The position numbers were made by a program, and so were the translations under genes. 64,000 bases of DNA from Paenibacillus sp. SYP-B3998 (GTDB lineage: Bacteria > Bacillota > Bacilli > Paenibacillales > NBRC-103111). The stretch lies in the NCBI RefSeq assembly GCF_010820665.1, contig NZ_JAAIKC010000003.1:124001-188000 (forward strand), given 5' to 3'. How positions within the stretch are numbered: position 1 is the stretch's first letter; each line of letters begins with the position of its first letter. Positions 9,045 through 16,907 of this stretch are shown in pieces. The notes below the pieces were generated by a model. The model was not told the origin of the DNA. It saw only the letters and a list, made by a program, of their open reading frames with translations, and did not search any database.

Positions 9045-9521
9045 CTACTTTTTGGCTGTTTGATTTAAAGTAAACAAATAATTATATTTGCTTGCATGCT
9101 TTAATTCATCTAAAATAATTCCGAATACGGTATCCCGATAAATACCCACGGGCAGACCAAACCATATTTGTCGGTACTTTTCCACTGCGGACAATTCACC
9201 TTGAAGAGCCCGTTGCAATCCTGCGGAGTAAGACTCTACACGCTGATATTGTTCATTGCTGATGCCCGTGATTTCGTGACCTGTCATTTCTTTATACATA
9301 CCTCGGAACATCAGATTATGACCACGCTCATCGTCGCGTATGGATGTAAGGATGGAGGCTTGCTCAGGGTTCGGGGCAAGCTTGATAAGTTCATCATAGA
9401 ACAATTCGTCATTTCGTTCGCCTTGGACGGCTTCATTTATCAAAGCTAATGCTTGTGGGTAAGAAACAGACCAGATGGGAGTGAACGTGGAGTTGCCCAA
9501 TACATAATAACAAACCTCCAA
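9045..9521 (-). CDS. Ferritin-like domain protein, N-terminal frame uncertain
   Basis: About 140 residues of a four-helix ferritin/rubrerythrin-type bundle: EAVQGERNDELFYDELI, IRDDERGHNLMF, ALQGELSAVEKYRQI and ILDELKHASKYNYLF supply the E-x6-Y and E-x-x-H di-iron ligand pattern. Probably binds iron, with a role in oxidative stress. The start is problematic: an excellent GGAGG (9515-9519) is 9 nt before an ATG at 9505, but that ATG is one base out of frame with the ferritin domain and its frame ends at 9446. The in-frame starts (TTG 9521, TTG 9500) are poorly spaced. The simplest reading is a one-base deletion between 9505 and about 9470, or a sequencing error. Confidence 0.7.
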   Translation of the reverse strand: MEVCYYVLGNSTFTPIWSVSYPQALALINEAVQGERNDELFYDELIKLAPNPEQASILTSIRDDERGHNLMFRGMYKEMTGHEITGISNEQYQRVESYSAGLQRALQGELSAVEKYRQIWFGLPVGIYRDTVFGIILDELKHASKYNYLFTLNQTAKK

Positions 9522-9540
9522 TGACCTTCTTTATTGTCAA

Positions 9541-9876
9541 AACTAGCATATGTGCAAAAGTCTATTTAGGTCACATGAGGCCCCAAAATATGCTAAAATC
9601 AGGATTGACACCTTTTCGAGGGGATGCTAATATGGGTTTATGAATAAATCTCACTAATCTTATCGGAATTATTTATTATTATCTACCGGACTACCGGCGA
9701 CGAACGATAGCACTCATTTCAGACTAATCAGCTCATTCATTCAGTTAGGATGTATTGGACTATGGAGAGGGGTTGTTAATCGGATATCGTTCCCTGTAGC
9801 TGGAAACGCTAAATGCTGGCGATGGAGACTAGCTCTGCAACCAGTTCATATAACACAATGAAAGGAAGTCTGTATC
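9541..9876 (+). promoter_or_regulatory. Promoter and long untranslated leader of alpha/beta hydrolase gene
   Basis: TTGACA (9605-9610), 17-bp spacer, TAATAT (9628-9633). Transcription from here would give a 5' leader of about 237 nt before the ATG at 9877. The leader contains short dyads (CCGG repeats near 9689-9702; CTGG/CCAG near 9816-9843) but I could not match it to a known riboswitch class. No gene is visible in this stretch. Confidence 0.45.
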
Positions 9877-10707
9877 ATGGAGCATGCAATCACAATACAA
9901 AGCGAGACCGCAGATTTGGCCGCAACGCTACACTACCCGACGAATCAATCAGGAGCCACTCAAGCGGATTGTCAGCGCTGGCCGCTCATCATCATCTGTC
10001 ATGGCTTCATCGGAAGTCGGATTGGGGTGGATCGGCTGTTTGTGAAAGCAGCTCGTGAGTTCAGTTCTCAAGGATATTTGGTCCTTCGTTTCGATTATGG
10101 AGGATGCGGTGAAAGCACTGGCGATTATGGAGCTGGCGGACTTGATGTGCTGATCGACCAAACGCGAAGCGTCATTGATTACGCGTTAACGATTGATTGC
10201 GTCGATCTTAGTAGAGTCGTCTTGGTCGGTCACAGCTTAGGCGGAGCGGTTGCCGTATTAACTGCTGCCAAGGATCATCGTGTCAAAACGCTATTGTTAT
10301 GGTCGGCTGTTGCTCATCCCCACAACGACATTGTGCGTATAGTAGGCAAGGGCGAATACGAGAAATTACCACTTGGCGGATCGATTGATCATCATGGATA
10401 TTTGTTAACGAGCCGTTTCTTCGACTCTCTCTCTCAACATCAGCCTTTCGAGCAGCTTCGTAAATTTAACGGCGATGTCCTTGTGATTCACGGTACAGCT
10501 GATGAAATTATACCTGTTGATTATGCACCGCTGTATCAGAAGATGTTCTGGATACGTAAAGAAGGCCAGTGTGATATTGAGCTTGTGTTTCAAGCTGATC
10601 ATACGTATTCAACCTCAAGATCTACAACAGAGCTGCTGGAGAAATCTGTGAAATGGCTGGCTTTTACACAAAAGAGGAAAAAAGATTGGAATGATTGGAC
10701 GATTTAA
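9877..10707 (+). CDS. Alpha/beta hydrolase
   Basis: 276 residues. Standard fold with oxyanion region ICHGFIGSR (39-47), nucleophile elbow GHSLGG with Ser120, Asp208 in HGTADEI and His241 in QADHTYS. Resembles the S33/dienelactone-hydrolase-like esterases that act on short acyl or peptide substrates; cytoplasmic, no signal peptide. ATG start with AAAGGAAG upstream. A cap-domain insert lies between residues 150 and 190. The YezD gene follows 19 bp downstream and may be co-transcribed. Confidence 0.85.
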   Translation: MEHAITIQSETADLAATLHYPTNQSGATQADCQRWPLIIICHGFIGSRIGVDRLFVKAAREFSSQGYLVLRFDYGGCGESTGDYGAGGLDVLIDQTRSVIDYALTIDCVDLSRVVLVGHSLGGAVAVLTAAKDHRVKTLLLWSAVAHPHNDIVRIVGKGEYEKLPLGGSIDHHGYLLTSRFFDSLSQHQPFEQLRKFNGDVLVIHGTADEIIPVDYAPLYQKMFWIRKEGQCDIELVFQADHTYSTSRSTTELLEKSVKWLAFTQKRKKDWNDWTI

Positions 10708-10726
10708 TATGAGCGGAGGAATCGGC

Positions 10727-10933
10727 ATGGCGAAACCATTGGAACTAGATGAAGTATGGGTAGATCGGATTAAACAGATGTTAAACGGCTTGGAATACGG
10801 TTCGGTACAAATTGTTGTACATGACGGGAAAATCGCTCAAATCGATAAAACAGAGAGAAAAAGGTTCGACTCCGCATCGGCTCAAACTCCGCTAGTGGCA
10901 GTAAAAGCTGTTAAACAATCTAATAAAGCCTAG
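10727..10933 (+). CDS. yezD: YezD-family (DUF2292) small protein
   Basis: Start placed at ATG 10727 because GGAGG at 10715-10719 is 7 nt upstream; 68 residues. The core (EVWVDRIKQMLNGLEYGSVQ, VVHDGKIAQIDKTERKR) is the DUF2292/YezD signature. The family is small, widespread in Bacillales and often found near sulfur-metabolism genes; molecular function unknown. There is no sulfur gene next to it here. Confidence 0.85.
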   Translation: MAKPLELDEVWVDRIKQMLNGLEYGSVQIVVHDGKIAQIDKTERKRFDSASAQTPLVAVKAVKQSNKA

Positions 10934-10966
10934 CTGCTTCGCAGGAAAATACAGGATAATGGTTGT

Positions 10967-10996
10967 CCCTCTTTCTTCGGAAAGGGGGCTGTTTTC
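10967..10996 (+). terminator. Intrinsic terminator with TTCG tetraloop
   Basis: CCCTCTTTC, loop TTCG, GAAAGGGGG, then a T-rich tract. Ends the hydrolase-yezD unit. Confidence 0.85.
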
Positions 10997-11048
10997 TTAA
11001 CAAAGAAGCAGTATACTTAGGGTATATTGATAGTAGTGGGGGAAACAT

Positions 11049-11996
11049 ATGCAAAAACAGCATTTCGTTTGGAAAGATTCACAACATATAGATATTTATG
11101 TATATGAATGGCTGCCTGATCCTCAGAAACCTATAAAGGCAATTGTTCAAATCGCTCATGGCATGTCAGAAACCGCTGCTCGCTATGAGCGTTTGGCTGC
11201 CGTTTTGACCGCACAAGGGTACGCTGTATATGCAAATGACCATTTAGGTCACGGATTAACAGCTGGCACGCCAGAACAAGTAGGAAAGTTCGGGAAGGAC
11301 TGTTTTCACCGCATGGTGCAAAATATGGGGGGAATTACCGGGCATTTACGCTCTTTGTACAGCGAAGATGTACCATTATTCCTACTTGGGCACAGCATGG
11401 GTTCGTTTTTAACACAGCACTATATGGTATCCTATGTGAATAAATATCCCTTACATGTACAAGGCATCATTTTATCAGGTTCTAATGGGGAAGAGGGCGG
11501 TTCGCTCCAAGCGGGAATTGCTGTAGCCTCATTAGAAGCGGCACTTCGCGGGGATCATCATCGGAGCAAGCTAATCACGGCGCTCTCTTTCGGGGCATTT
11601 AATAAAAAACATGCGCCTAACCGGACACCTTCAGATTGGCTGAGCAGAGATCCTAAAGAAGTAGATGCGTATGAAGCTGATCCTTTTTGTGGAGTTGTCT
11701 TTACTTCGGGATACTTTAGAGACTTTTTTAAAGGATTGAAGGAGATTCATCGTCCTGAGCATGTTAATCAAGTACGGAAGGATTTACCGGTATTTGTGCT
11801 TTCGGGGGATGATGATCCCGTGGGTGGCTATGGAAAAGGCGTGCGCAAATTAATCGCCATGTATAAATCTCTTGGCTTGAAAGATGTGAGTAGCAAGATA
11901 TACGCAGGTGGGCGGCATGAAATGCTCAACGAGGTGAACCGAGATGAAGTGATGCAGGATATACTCGGTTGGCTGGAGAAGCAAGTAAATAAGTAA
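11049..11996 (+). CDS. Alpha/beta hydrolase, monoacylglycerol-lipase/lysophospholipase-like
   Basis: 315 residues. HG motif IAHGMSE (36-42), YANDHLGHG typical of the serine aminopeptidase S33/monoglyceride lipase group, nucleophile Ser116 in GHSMGS, Asp in SGDDDPVGG and His in GGRHEMLNE. Probably hydrolyses monoacylglycerols or lysophospholipids in the cytoplasm. Monocistronic, between terminators. Substrate is inferred from the family. Confidence 0.88.
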   Translation: MQKQHFVWKDSQHIDIYVYEWLPDPQKPIKAIVQIAHGMSETAARYERLAAVLTAQGYAVYANDHLGHGLTAGTPEQVGKFGKDCFHRMVQNMGGITGHLRSLYSEDVPLFLLGHSMGSFLTQHYMVSYVNKYPLHVQGIILSGSNGEEGGSLQAGIAVASLEAALRGDHHRSKLITALSFGAFNKKHAPNRTPSDWLSRDPKEVDAYEADPFCGVVFTSGYFRDFFKGLKEIHRPEHVNQVRKDLPVFVLSGDDDPVGGYGKGVRKLIAMYKSLGLKDVSSKIYAGGRHEMLNEVNRDEVMQDILGWLEKQVNK

Positions 11997-12005
11997 TAGT
12001 GGAGA

Positions 12006-12035
12006 GAAGGCGACTGAGGGTCGTCTTTTCTTTTT
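12006..12035 (+). terminator. Intrinsic terminator
   Basis: AAGGCGAC pairs with GTCGTCTT (one wobble), followed by a T-rich run. Confidence 0.75.
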
Positions 12036-12040
12036 ATGTA

Positions 12041-12071
12041 TTGACTCTAACGTTGCGTGATCCCTTAGAGT
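12041..12071 (+). promoter_or_regulatory. MerR-type promoter/operator with 19-bp spacer
   Basis: TTGACT (12041-12046), exactly 19 bp, then TAGAGT (12066-12071). A perfect dyad ACTCTAA (12044-12050) / TTAGAGT (12065-12071) spans the spacer. The overlong spacer with a dyad between -35 and -10 is the diagnostic architecture of promoters activated by MerR-family proteins through DNA untwisting. Confidence 0.75.
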
Positions 12072-12093
12072 AGCTATCAGGAGGTGATGGAAA

Positions 12094-12849
12094 GTGGCTT
12101 ACACCGTAAAAGAAGTCGCTCAGTTAACGGGAGTTAGCGTACGAACGCTTCACTATTACGATGAGATTGGGCTGCTGAAGCCAGATTTTTATGGCGAGAA
12201 CGGATATAGGTATTATGAACAGCTTCAACTGCTGAGATTGCAGCAGATTTTGTTTTTCCGCGAGTTGGACTTTCAGTTGAACGACATTGTGGAAATGATG
12301 CGAAGCGATACCTTTAATCAATTGGAAGCACTGGAAAACCATAAGCAACTTGTCAGGCAAAAGAGAAAGCGGATGGATCAATTACTGTTAACCATTGATA
12401 AAACGATTGATCATTTGAAGGGAGAATTGGACATGAAAGACGAGGAGCTCTACAAAGGATTTGATACAGAAAAGCAAGCGAAATACGAGCAAGAAATCAT
12501 AGAGAAACATGGCAGTAAAACATTGGACGAAAGTAAAAATAAAACAGGAAGCTGGAGTAAAGAGGACTATGAAGCCGTTCAAAGTAGCTTTGAGAAGCTG
12601 CATAAGCAATTTGCAGTGCTGATCACCCAAGGAGCGCAAGTGACGGATGAAGAGGTACAACAATTGGTGGGGCTTCATTTTGGCATTGTGAGCAAATTCT
12701 ACACGCCTACGAAAGAAGTTTACCAGGGACTAGGTCACATGTATGTGGAAAGTCCAGATTTCAAGACGATGTACGATAATCACCATCCTCAGCTAGCTGA
12801 ATTTTTGCGCGACGCGATGAAGGTGTACGCGGATACTCAATTGCTATAA
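12094..12849 (+). CDS. MerR-family regulator with TipAS ligand-binding domain
   Basis: 251 residues, TipA-L-like architecture: winged HTH (residues 3-70: YTVKEVAQLTGVSVRTLHYYD, YRYY), a long coiled helix (about 75-115), and a TipAS domain (about 130-250: WSKEDYEAVQSSFEKLHKQF, GLHFGIVSKFYTPTKEVYQGLGHMYVESPDF). TipAS domains bind thiopeptides and related antibiotics, and the protein then activates multidrug-resistance genes. GTG start with GGAGGTGAT upstream. The MerR-type promoter directly upstream implies positive autoregulation. No efflux gene is adjacent, so other targets must lie elsewhere. Confidence 0.9.
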   Translation: MAYTVKEVAQLTGVSVRTLHYYDEIGLLKPDFYGENGYRYYEQLQLLRLQQILFFRELDFQLNDIVEMMRSDTFNQLEALENHKQLVRQKRKRMDQLLLTIDKTIDHLKGELDMKDEELYKGFDTEKQAKYEQEIIEKHGSKTLDESKNKTGSWSKEDYEAVQSSFEKLHKQFAVLITQGAQVTDEEVQQLVGLHFGIVSKFYTPTKEVYQGLGHMYVESPDFKTMYDNHHPQLAEFLRDAMKVYADTQLL

Positions 12850-12851
12850 GG

Positions 12852-12899
12852 AAGGCTGCTCCAATTGTAGAGAAAATCTACAACGGAGCAGCCTTTTTT
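12852..12899 (+). terminator. Intrinsic terminator
   Basis: AAGGCTGCTCC faces GGAGCAGCCTT with an inner TTGTAGA/TCTACAA stem, followed by a T run. Confidence 0.9.
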
Positions 12900-12906
12900 G
12901 ATGGGA

Positions 12907-13290
12907 CTAGGCGTTCCGCTCAAGTTGTATGCGGAAACCTTGGCGATCGATTATTCAATATTCCTCGATTTTACTTTCCTCTTGATACACAGCACTGGTG
13001 ATCTCGACCTCCGTTTTCCCAGTTGGTGCAAAGCCATCAACTTCTCCCTTGTGAATGCTGGTTTGTTTCCATCGTACATAAACGCGATTTTCCTGCCCAT
13101 TAAGCTCCTGAACCTCGAGATGAAAAGAACCGTAGGCTTCGATCGATTTTTTCTCGAATGTGATCAGCCTAATTCGCAGGTGTACGATGAATAGTGGTTT
13201 CATTTTCTGCGGCCATTTGATGAGCGAGCACTTGAGTAGCCATGTAGTGATGCGCGGCAATACTATTCGATTGGTTGGGAATTAAATAAA
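12907..13290 (-). pseudogene. Decayed SnoaL-like ester cyclase gene
   Basis: On the minus strand the frame ending at 12955 encodes a recognisable SnoaL-like C-half (FHLEVQELNGQENRVYVRW, HKGEVDGFAPTGK, SKIEEY). The next codon is TGA (12955-12957), where family members normally carry Trp (EEW/EEYW), and the frame then continues sensibly (IIDRQGFRIQLERNA, stop at 12907), so a TGG-to-TGA nonsense change is likely. Upstream, a protein-like segment (YMATQVLAHQMAAENET) is in another frame and ends at 13169, so there is also a frameshift or internal deletion. Ester cyclases of this type are cytoplasmic and of varied function. Considered inactive. Confidence 0.6.
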
Positions 13291-13307
13291 AGGCGGAATT
13301 ATTTAAC

Positions 13308-13351
13308 TTGCAAAAACAAAAAATGTTGGGTATTATTTTACCTATCGGTAA
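13308..13351 (+). promoter_or_regulatory. Promoter and palindromic operator of the TetR gene
   Basis: TTGCAA (13308-13313), 17-bp spacer, TATTAT (13331-13336). A perfect dyad TTACC-TATC-GGTAA at 13338-13351 overlaps the expected transcription start, an ideal position for autorepression by the TetR protein encoded next. Confidence 0.65.
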
Positions 13352-13374
13352 GTAGAAAAAAGGAGCGAAATCTC

Positions 13375-13932
13375 ATAAACACTTATGAACTAATTTTAAG
13401 CGAAGCGTATCGACTGTTTGCCAAATACGGTTTTGACAAGACGAGCTTAGCTATGATTGCCAAGGAAGTAGATATTACAAAGCCCGCGCTTTATTATTAC
13501 TTCTCTTCAAAGGATGCCTTATTTCATGCGCTGCTCCAAAAAGTATGCAAGGAGATTCGGTTTGAAACTTATTTCCCGATTTCAAATTTTTCCGCAGTCA
13601 ATTTCAAAGATCAATTCATAGCATGCGGCCTGAAAATGATTCAGGAACAACGTGAGCATCCCGAATACTCGTTGTTGATGAAAGAGTTCATGATTCAAAG
13701 TACAAGAGACGAACGAGTTATGGAAGCTGTAAAAGAGGTTGTAGACACTTATAAAAATGGTTTTGAAGTTCTGTTGAAGCACGGGGTTAGTCTTGGTGTA
13801 ATGGGCGATGAGGATATAGCTGTAAAAGCTGAGATGCTAACACTCCTCATTGATCAGATTGACAACTATATGACTTTAGAACTTGTTTTTGATTACGAAC
13901 GTTTGTGGCGGTATAGTGTGGAACAATTGTGA
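13375..13932 (+). CDS. TetR-family regulator with probable ATA start
   Basis: The full TetR helix-turn-helix is encoded only if translation begins near 13375: NTYELILSEAYRLFAKYGF, KTSLAMIAKEVDITKPALYYYF. In that frame there is no ATG, GTG or TTG between the AAAGGAG at 13357-13363 and the internal ATG 13453, which would delete helix 1. The codon in the expected place is ATA (13375), 11 nt after the ribosome binding site. From there the protein has 185 residues, normal for the family. Either ATA is used inefficiently as start or the gene has lost its start codon. It overlaps the control region of the membrane protein gene that follows; both probably form one operon. Confidence 0.75.
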   Translation: MNTYELILSEAYRLFAKYGFDKTSLAMIAKEVDITKPALYYYFSSKDALFHALLQKVCKEIRFETYFPISNFSAVNFKDQFIACGLKMIQEQREHPEYSLLMKEFMIQSTRDERVMEAVKEVVDTYKNGFEVLLKHGVSLGVMGDEDIAVKAEMLTLLIDQIDNYMTLELVFDYERLWRYSVEQL

Positions 13933-13946
13933 AAAGAGGTGTCAGT

Positions 13947-15014
13947 ATGAGTGGTGAAAGAATTACGGGACTGGATTTGGCTAGAGCCATCTCCATATTA
14001 GGCATGATGATTGTAAACTATAAACTAGCAATGGGCGCTGAGGGCAGCGGCCCACCGTGGTTATCATGGTTCGCTGGTCTATTCGAGGGAAGGGCTGCCG
14101 CTGTTTTCGTTGTTCTAGCAGGAATTGGTTTCACGATTATGACACGGAAAGCAAGATCAGGGAATAAGGAACAACTGAGAGAGATGAGGGTTAGGGTCTG
14201 GAAAAGATCCGTTTATTTGCTTATTCTCGGGTTTTTATTGATCCTTTTTGGATGGAATGCAGACATTTTACATTACTACGCGTTGTTTTTATTTTTGGCC
14301 TCATTTCTTATACGCGCTTCGAATAAAATCCTGCTCGGTACAGCTATTACGATTTGGGTAAGCGCGCAATGGTGTCTGTTTCATTACAATTATTCAGCAG
14401 GTTGGGATTCTTCTTTTCATACTTATTTGGATTTCTGGACTGTAAATGGGTTTATGAGAAATACTTGGTTTAATGGTTTTCATCCTGCGATCCCTTGGTT
14501 TTGTTTCTTTTTAGTCGGCATGTGGTTCAGTAGATTAAACATGACTGACTTCACGATTCGGAAAAAGTGGCTTCTCATTTCGCTCTTTTCATGGATTGGA
14601 AGCGAATTGCTCTCGGCAGCTGCTTTGAAGGTAGGAAGCACATTCTTCGGAACGGAAATTGCTGTGTATTTATTTCAAACTAAGCCGATGCCACCTAATC
14701 TTTTTTATATGTTCTCAGCGACAAGCTCAGCTATTCTCGTGATCTTATTATGTCTTTATCTTGCTGAAAGCAAGCATGCTCGCGGCGTCATCAATGCATT
14801 GATACAGACGGGGCAGATGGCCCTGACTCACTATGTGACGCATGTCGTTGTTGGTCTTGGTACTCTTAAATTGTTTGGCTATCTTGAAAATGGTTCGTTA
14901 ATCTTCTCTACGTTGTACGCAGTGGCCTACTTTGTAGCTTTAATTATGTTTTCTCTAGCATGGAAGATTAAGTTTAAGGCCGGGCCATTGGAGTTGATTT
15001 TGAGAAAGTTTTGA
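13947..15014 (+). CDS. DUF418/YeiB-like multi-pass membrane protein
   Basis: Start at ATG 13947 with AGAGGTG upstream (an in-frame GTG at 13929 is less well placed); 355 residues. Begins with RITGLDLARAISILGMMIVNY, the typical first helix of the DUF418/heparan-alpha-glucosaminide acyltransferase-like families, and has about 9-10 hydrophobic segments (FVVLAGIGFTIM, YLLILGFLLILFGW, ALFLFLASFLI, FCFFLVGMWFS). Members are thought to be membrane transporters or acyltransferases; function unproven. It follows the TetR gene by 14 bp and is its likely target. Confidence 0.8.
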   Translation: MSGERITGLDLARAISILGMMIVNYKLAMGAEGSGPPWLSWFAGLFEGRAAAVFVVLAGIGFTIMTRKARSGNKEQLREMRVRVWKRSVYLLILGFLLILFGWNADILHYYALFLFLASFLIRASNKILLGTAITIWVSAQWCLFHYNYSAGWDSSFHTYLDFWTVNGFMRNTWFNGFHPAIPWFCFFLVGMWFSRLNMTDFTIRKKWLLISLFSWIGSELLSAAALKVGSTFFGTEIAVYLFQTKPMPPNLFYMFSATSSAILVILLCLYLAESKHARGVINALIQTGQMALTHYVTHVVVGLGTLKLFGYLENGSLIFSTLYAVAYFVALIMFSLAWKIKFKAGPLELILRKF

Positions 15015-15024
15015 ATTGGATTGG

Positions 15025-15069
15025 AAAAGCACCTCTGGATCACGCAAAGTGATTCCAGAGGTGCTTTTT
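15025..15069 (+). terminator. Strong intrinsic terminator, possibly bidirectional
   Basis: AAAAGCACCTCTGGA faces TCCAGAGGTGCTTTTT with a perfect long stem, between the DUF418 gene and the convergent etfA. Confidence 0.9.
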
Positions 15070-15107
15070 GTGTCTATGAACAATCAAAAGGGTGATGTCA
15101 TGACCAT

Positions 15108-16091
15108 CTACTGGAGTAAACGACGGAATTCCTCAGTTAGGAGTGGAACGACTTCGAACAGATCGCCGACAATGCCATAGTCGGCGACTTTGAAGATCGG
15201 CGCCTCGGCGTCCTTGTTGATCGCGATGATGACACGCGAGCTGCTCATCCCCGCCAAATGCTGGATGGCGCCGCTAATGCCGCATGCGATGTAGATTTCC
15301 GGCGTCACAACTTTGCCAGTCTGGCCGATTTGCATCGCGTACTCGCAGTAACCCGCATCGCAGGCTCCGCGAGAAGCGCCGACAGCGCCGCCCAAGACGG
15401 CAGCCAGCTCTTCAAGCGGCTGGAAGCCATCGGCGCTGCGCACGCCCCTTCCGCCGGAAACAACAATCTTGGCCTCAGCCAAATCGATGGTGCCGGAAGT
15501 CTTCTTCACGACCTCCCGGACGATGGAGCGTAGGGAGGAAGCCGGATACCCAACATCGATAACCTGGGCTTGACGTGATGCGTCAGGCTCTAAAGCTGCG
15601 ATGTTGTTCGGTCTTATCGTTACGACCCAAGGCCCCTCGGGATCGGTAAACGCTTTCTTTTCTAAGGCTTTACCGGCGTAAAGCGGTCGGGTGAACAGCA
15701 CTTGATCTCCGCTGCGTTCGATAGCCGTTACATCGGAGAGCTGGCCGGCCGCAAGCTTCGCTGCGGTCAAAGGAGCAAGATCTCGGCCTATCGCCGTGTG
15801 ACCGAAGTAGATGGCACTGGGCGTAACGGATTCAGTGACCGCCAGCAGAGCATTCAAATAAGCTTCCGAGCTATAATGGTCGAGAGCGTTGTCTGCTACG
15901 CTATATACCGCGTCGGCGCCATAAGCGGCAAGTTCGCTCGCTAATGTTTGACTCCCAGCGCCTCCAAGCAGCACAGCCGCGATTACGTCTTCGCTATTCG
16001 CGGAGAGCTGCGCTGCGCGTAACGCTTCAAAGGATACTTGGCGAAGCTTGCCGCTGCGAGCTTCTGCAACAGCGAGAAATGTTTTTGCCAT
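15108..16091 (-). CDS. etfA: Electron transfer flavoprotein subunit alpha
   Basis: 327 residues, full length. C-terminal FAD-binding domain is clear: [44 protein letters not shown] and [20 protein letters not shown]. With EtfB it accepts electrons from acyl-CoA dehydrogenase and passes them to a membrane oxidoreductase. GGAGGA ribosome binding site, 15 bp behind etfB, third gene of the fadR-etfB-etfA unit. Visibly GC-richer than its flanks over much of its length. Confidence 0.97.
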   Translation of the reverse strand: MAKTFLAVAEARSGKLRQVSFEALRAAQLSANSEDVIAAVLLGGAGSQTLASELAAYGADAVYSVADNALDHYSSEAYLNALLAVTESVTPSAIYFGHTAIGRDLAPLTAAKLAAGQLSDVTAIERSGDQVLFTRPLYAGKALEKKAFTDPEGPWVVTIRPNNIAALEPDASRQAQVIDVGYPASSLRSIVREVVKKTSGTIDLAEAKIVVSGGRGVRSADGFQPLEELAAVLGGAVGASRGACDAGYCEYAMQIGQTGKVVTPEIYIACGISGAIQHLAGMSSSRVIIAINKDAEAPIFKVADYGIVGDLFEVVPLLTEEFRRLLQ

Positions 16092-16106
16092 GGATATCTC
16101 CTCCTT

Positions 16107-16868
16107 TTAAATCACTTTGGATTCATTACGAAGTGCATGCACAAGCTCAATGACTTGCTGCGGGATTTCACCTTTGAGAATACGGCCAGCCTTACGTTCT
16201 GGCGGTAATTTTAGCTCCATACGCTTCGTTTTTGCGACTGTAGCCGCAGCGCCAATGTCATCTAGCGATAGCTGCTGGAACGGTTTTTTCTTCGCTTTCA
16301 TGATGCCAGGTAACGAAGGGTAGCGAGGCTCGTTCAATCCTTGTTGAGCAGTGAAGAGTGCAGGGAGAGGGACCTCAATGATCTCCTCGTCGCCTTCCGC
16401 ATCTCGGTGGGCAATGGCTTTACCATCAGCTAGTTCCAGCTTCGTTATCGAAGCTGCATGAGGTAAACCAAGCAACGCAGCTAAGCGAATAGCGACTTGG
16501 CCTGCTCCATTATCGACGGAGAAGTTACCGCCAAGCAGTAAATCAAAGGATTTCTCGCGCAAATAAGCAGCCAAAATCTCTGCGATTTCGAACTCATCAC
16601 CTTGAATACGTTCATCAGTGATGAGGACGGCTTCATCTGCGCCCATGGCAAGGGCAGTGCGCAGCGCTTCGGCTGTCCGTTCAGGCCCAATGGACAGCAG
16701 GGTTACTTTGCCTCCCACTTCGTCGCGAATTTGAATCGCTTGTTCAACCGCGTACTCGTCATAAGGATTGATGACGAATTTCACGCCATCCTCGCCAATA
16801 GCCCCATCTTGAAGCGTGATTTTTTCCTCTGTATCAAACGTTTGCTTCAACAATACAAAAATGTCCAT
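16107..16868 (-). CDS. etfB: Electron transfer flavoprotein subunit beta
   Basis: 253 residues from ATG 16868 (AAAGGAG 7-8 nt upstream; the in-frame TTG at 16874 is too close). Conserved ETF-beta features: FVINPYDEYAVEQAIQIRD, LSIGPERTAEALRTALAMGADEAVLI, GGNFSVDNGAGQVAIRLAALLGLPHAASI and the AMP-site region EVPLPALFTAQQGLNEPRYP. Cytoplasmic partner of EtfA in fatty-acid oxidation. Second gene of the fadR operon. Confidence 0.97.
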   Translation of the reverse strand: MDIFVLLKQTFDTEEKITLQDGAIGEDGVKFVINPYDEYAVEQAIQIRDEVGGKVTLLSIGPERTAEALRTALAMGADEAVLITDERIQGDEFEIAEILAAYLREKSFDLLLGGNFSVDNGAGQVAIRLAALLGLPHAASITKLELADGKAIAHRDAEGDEEIIEVPLPALFTAQQGLNEPRYPSLPGIMKAKKKPFQQLSLDDIGAAATVAKTKRMELKLPPERKAGRILKGEIPQQVIELVHALRNESKVI

Positions 16869-16907
16869 AGTCAAGCTCCTTTCTGAATATACATGTCATA
16901 CAGGGAT

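Noticed and set aside
9800-9870. Fluoride-type riboswitch
   Set aside because: GGCGATGGAG resembles the start of that class, but the following conserved segments are missing.
9813-10058. 81-codon frame overlapping the alpha/beta hydrolase
   Set aside because: Out of frame with a clearly conserved hydrolase; no ribosome binding site.
15258-16153. Several + strand frames inside etfA/etfB
   Set aside because: GC-rich genes read in other frames stay open by chance; the minus-strand proteins are unmistakable.
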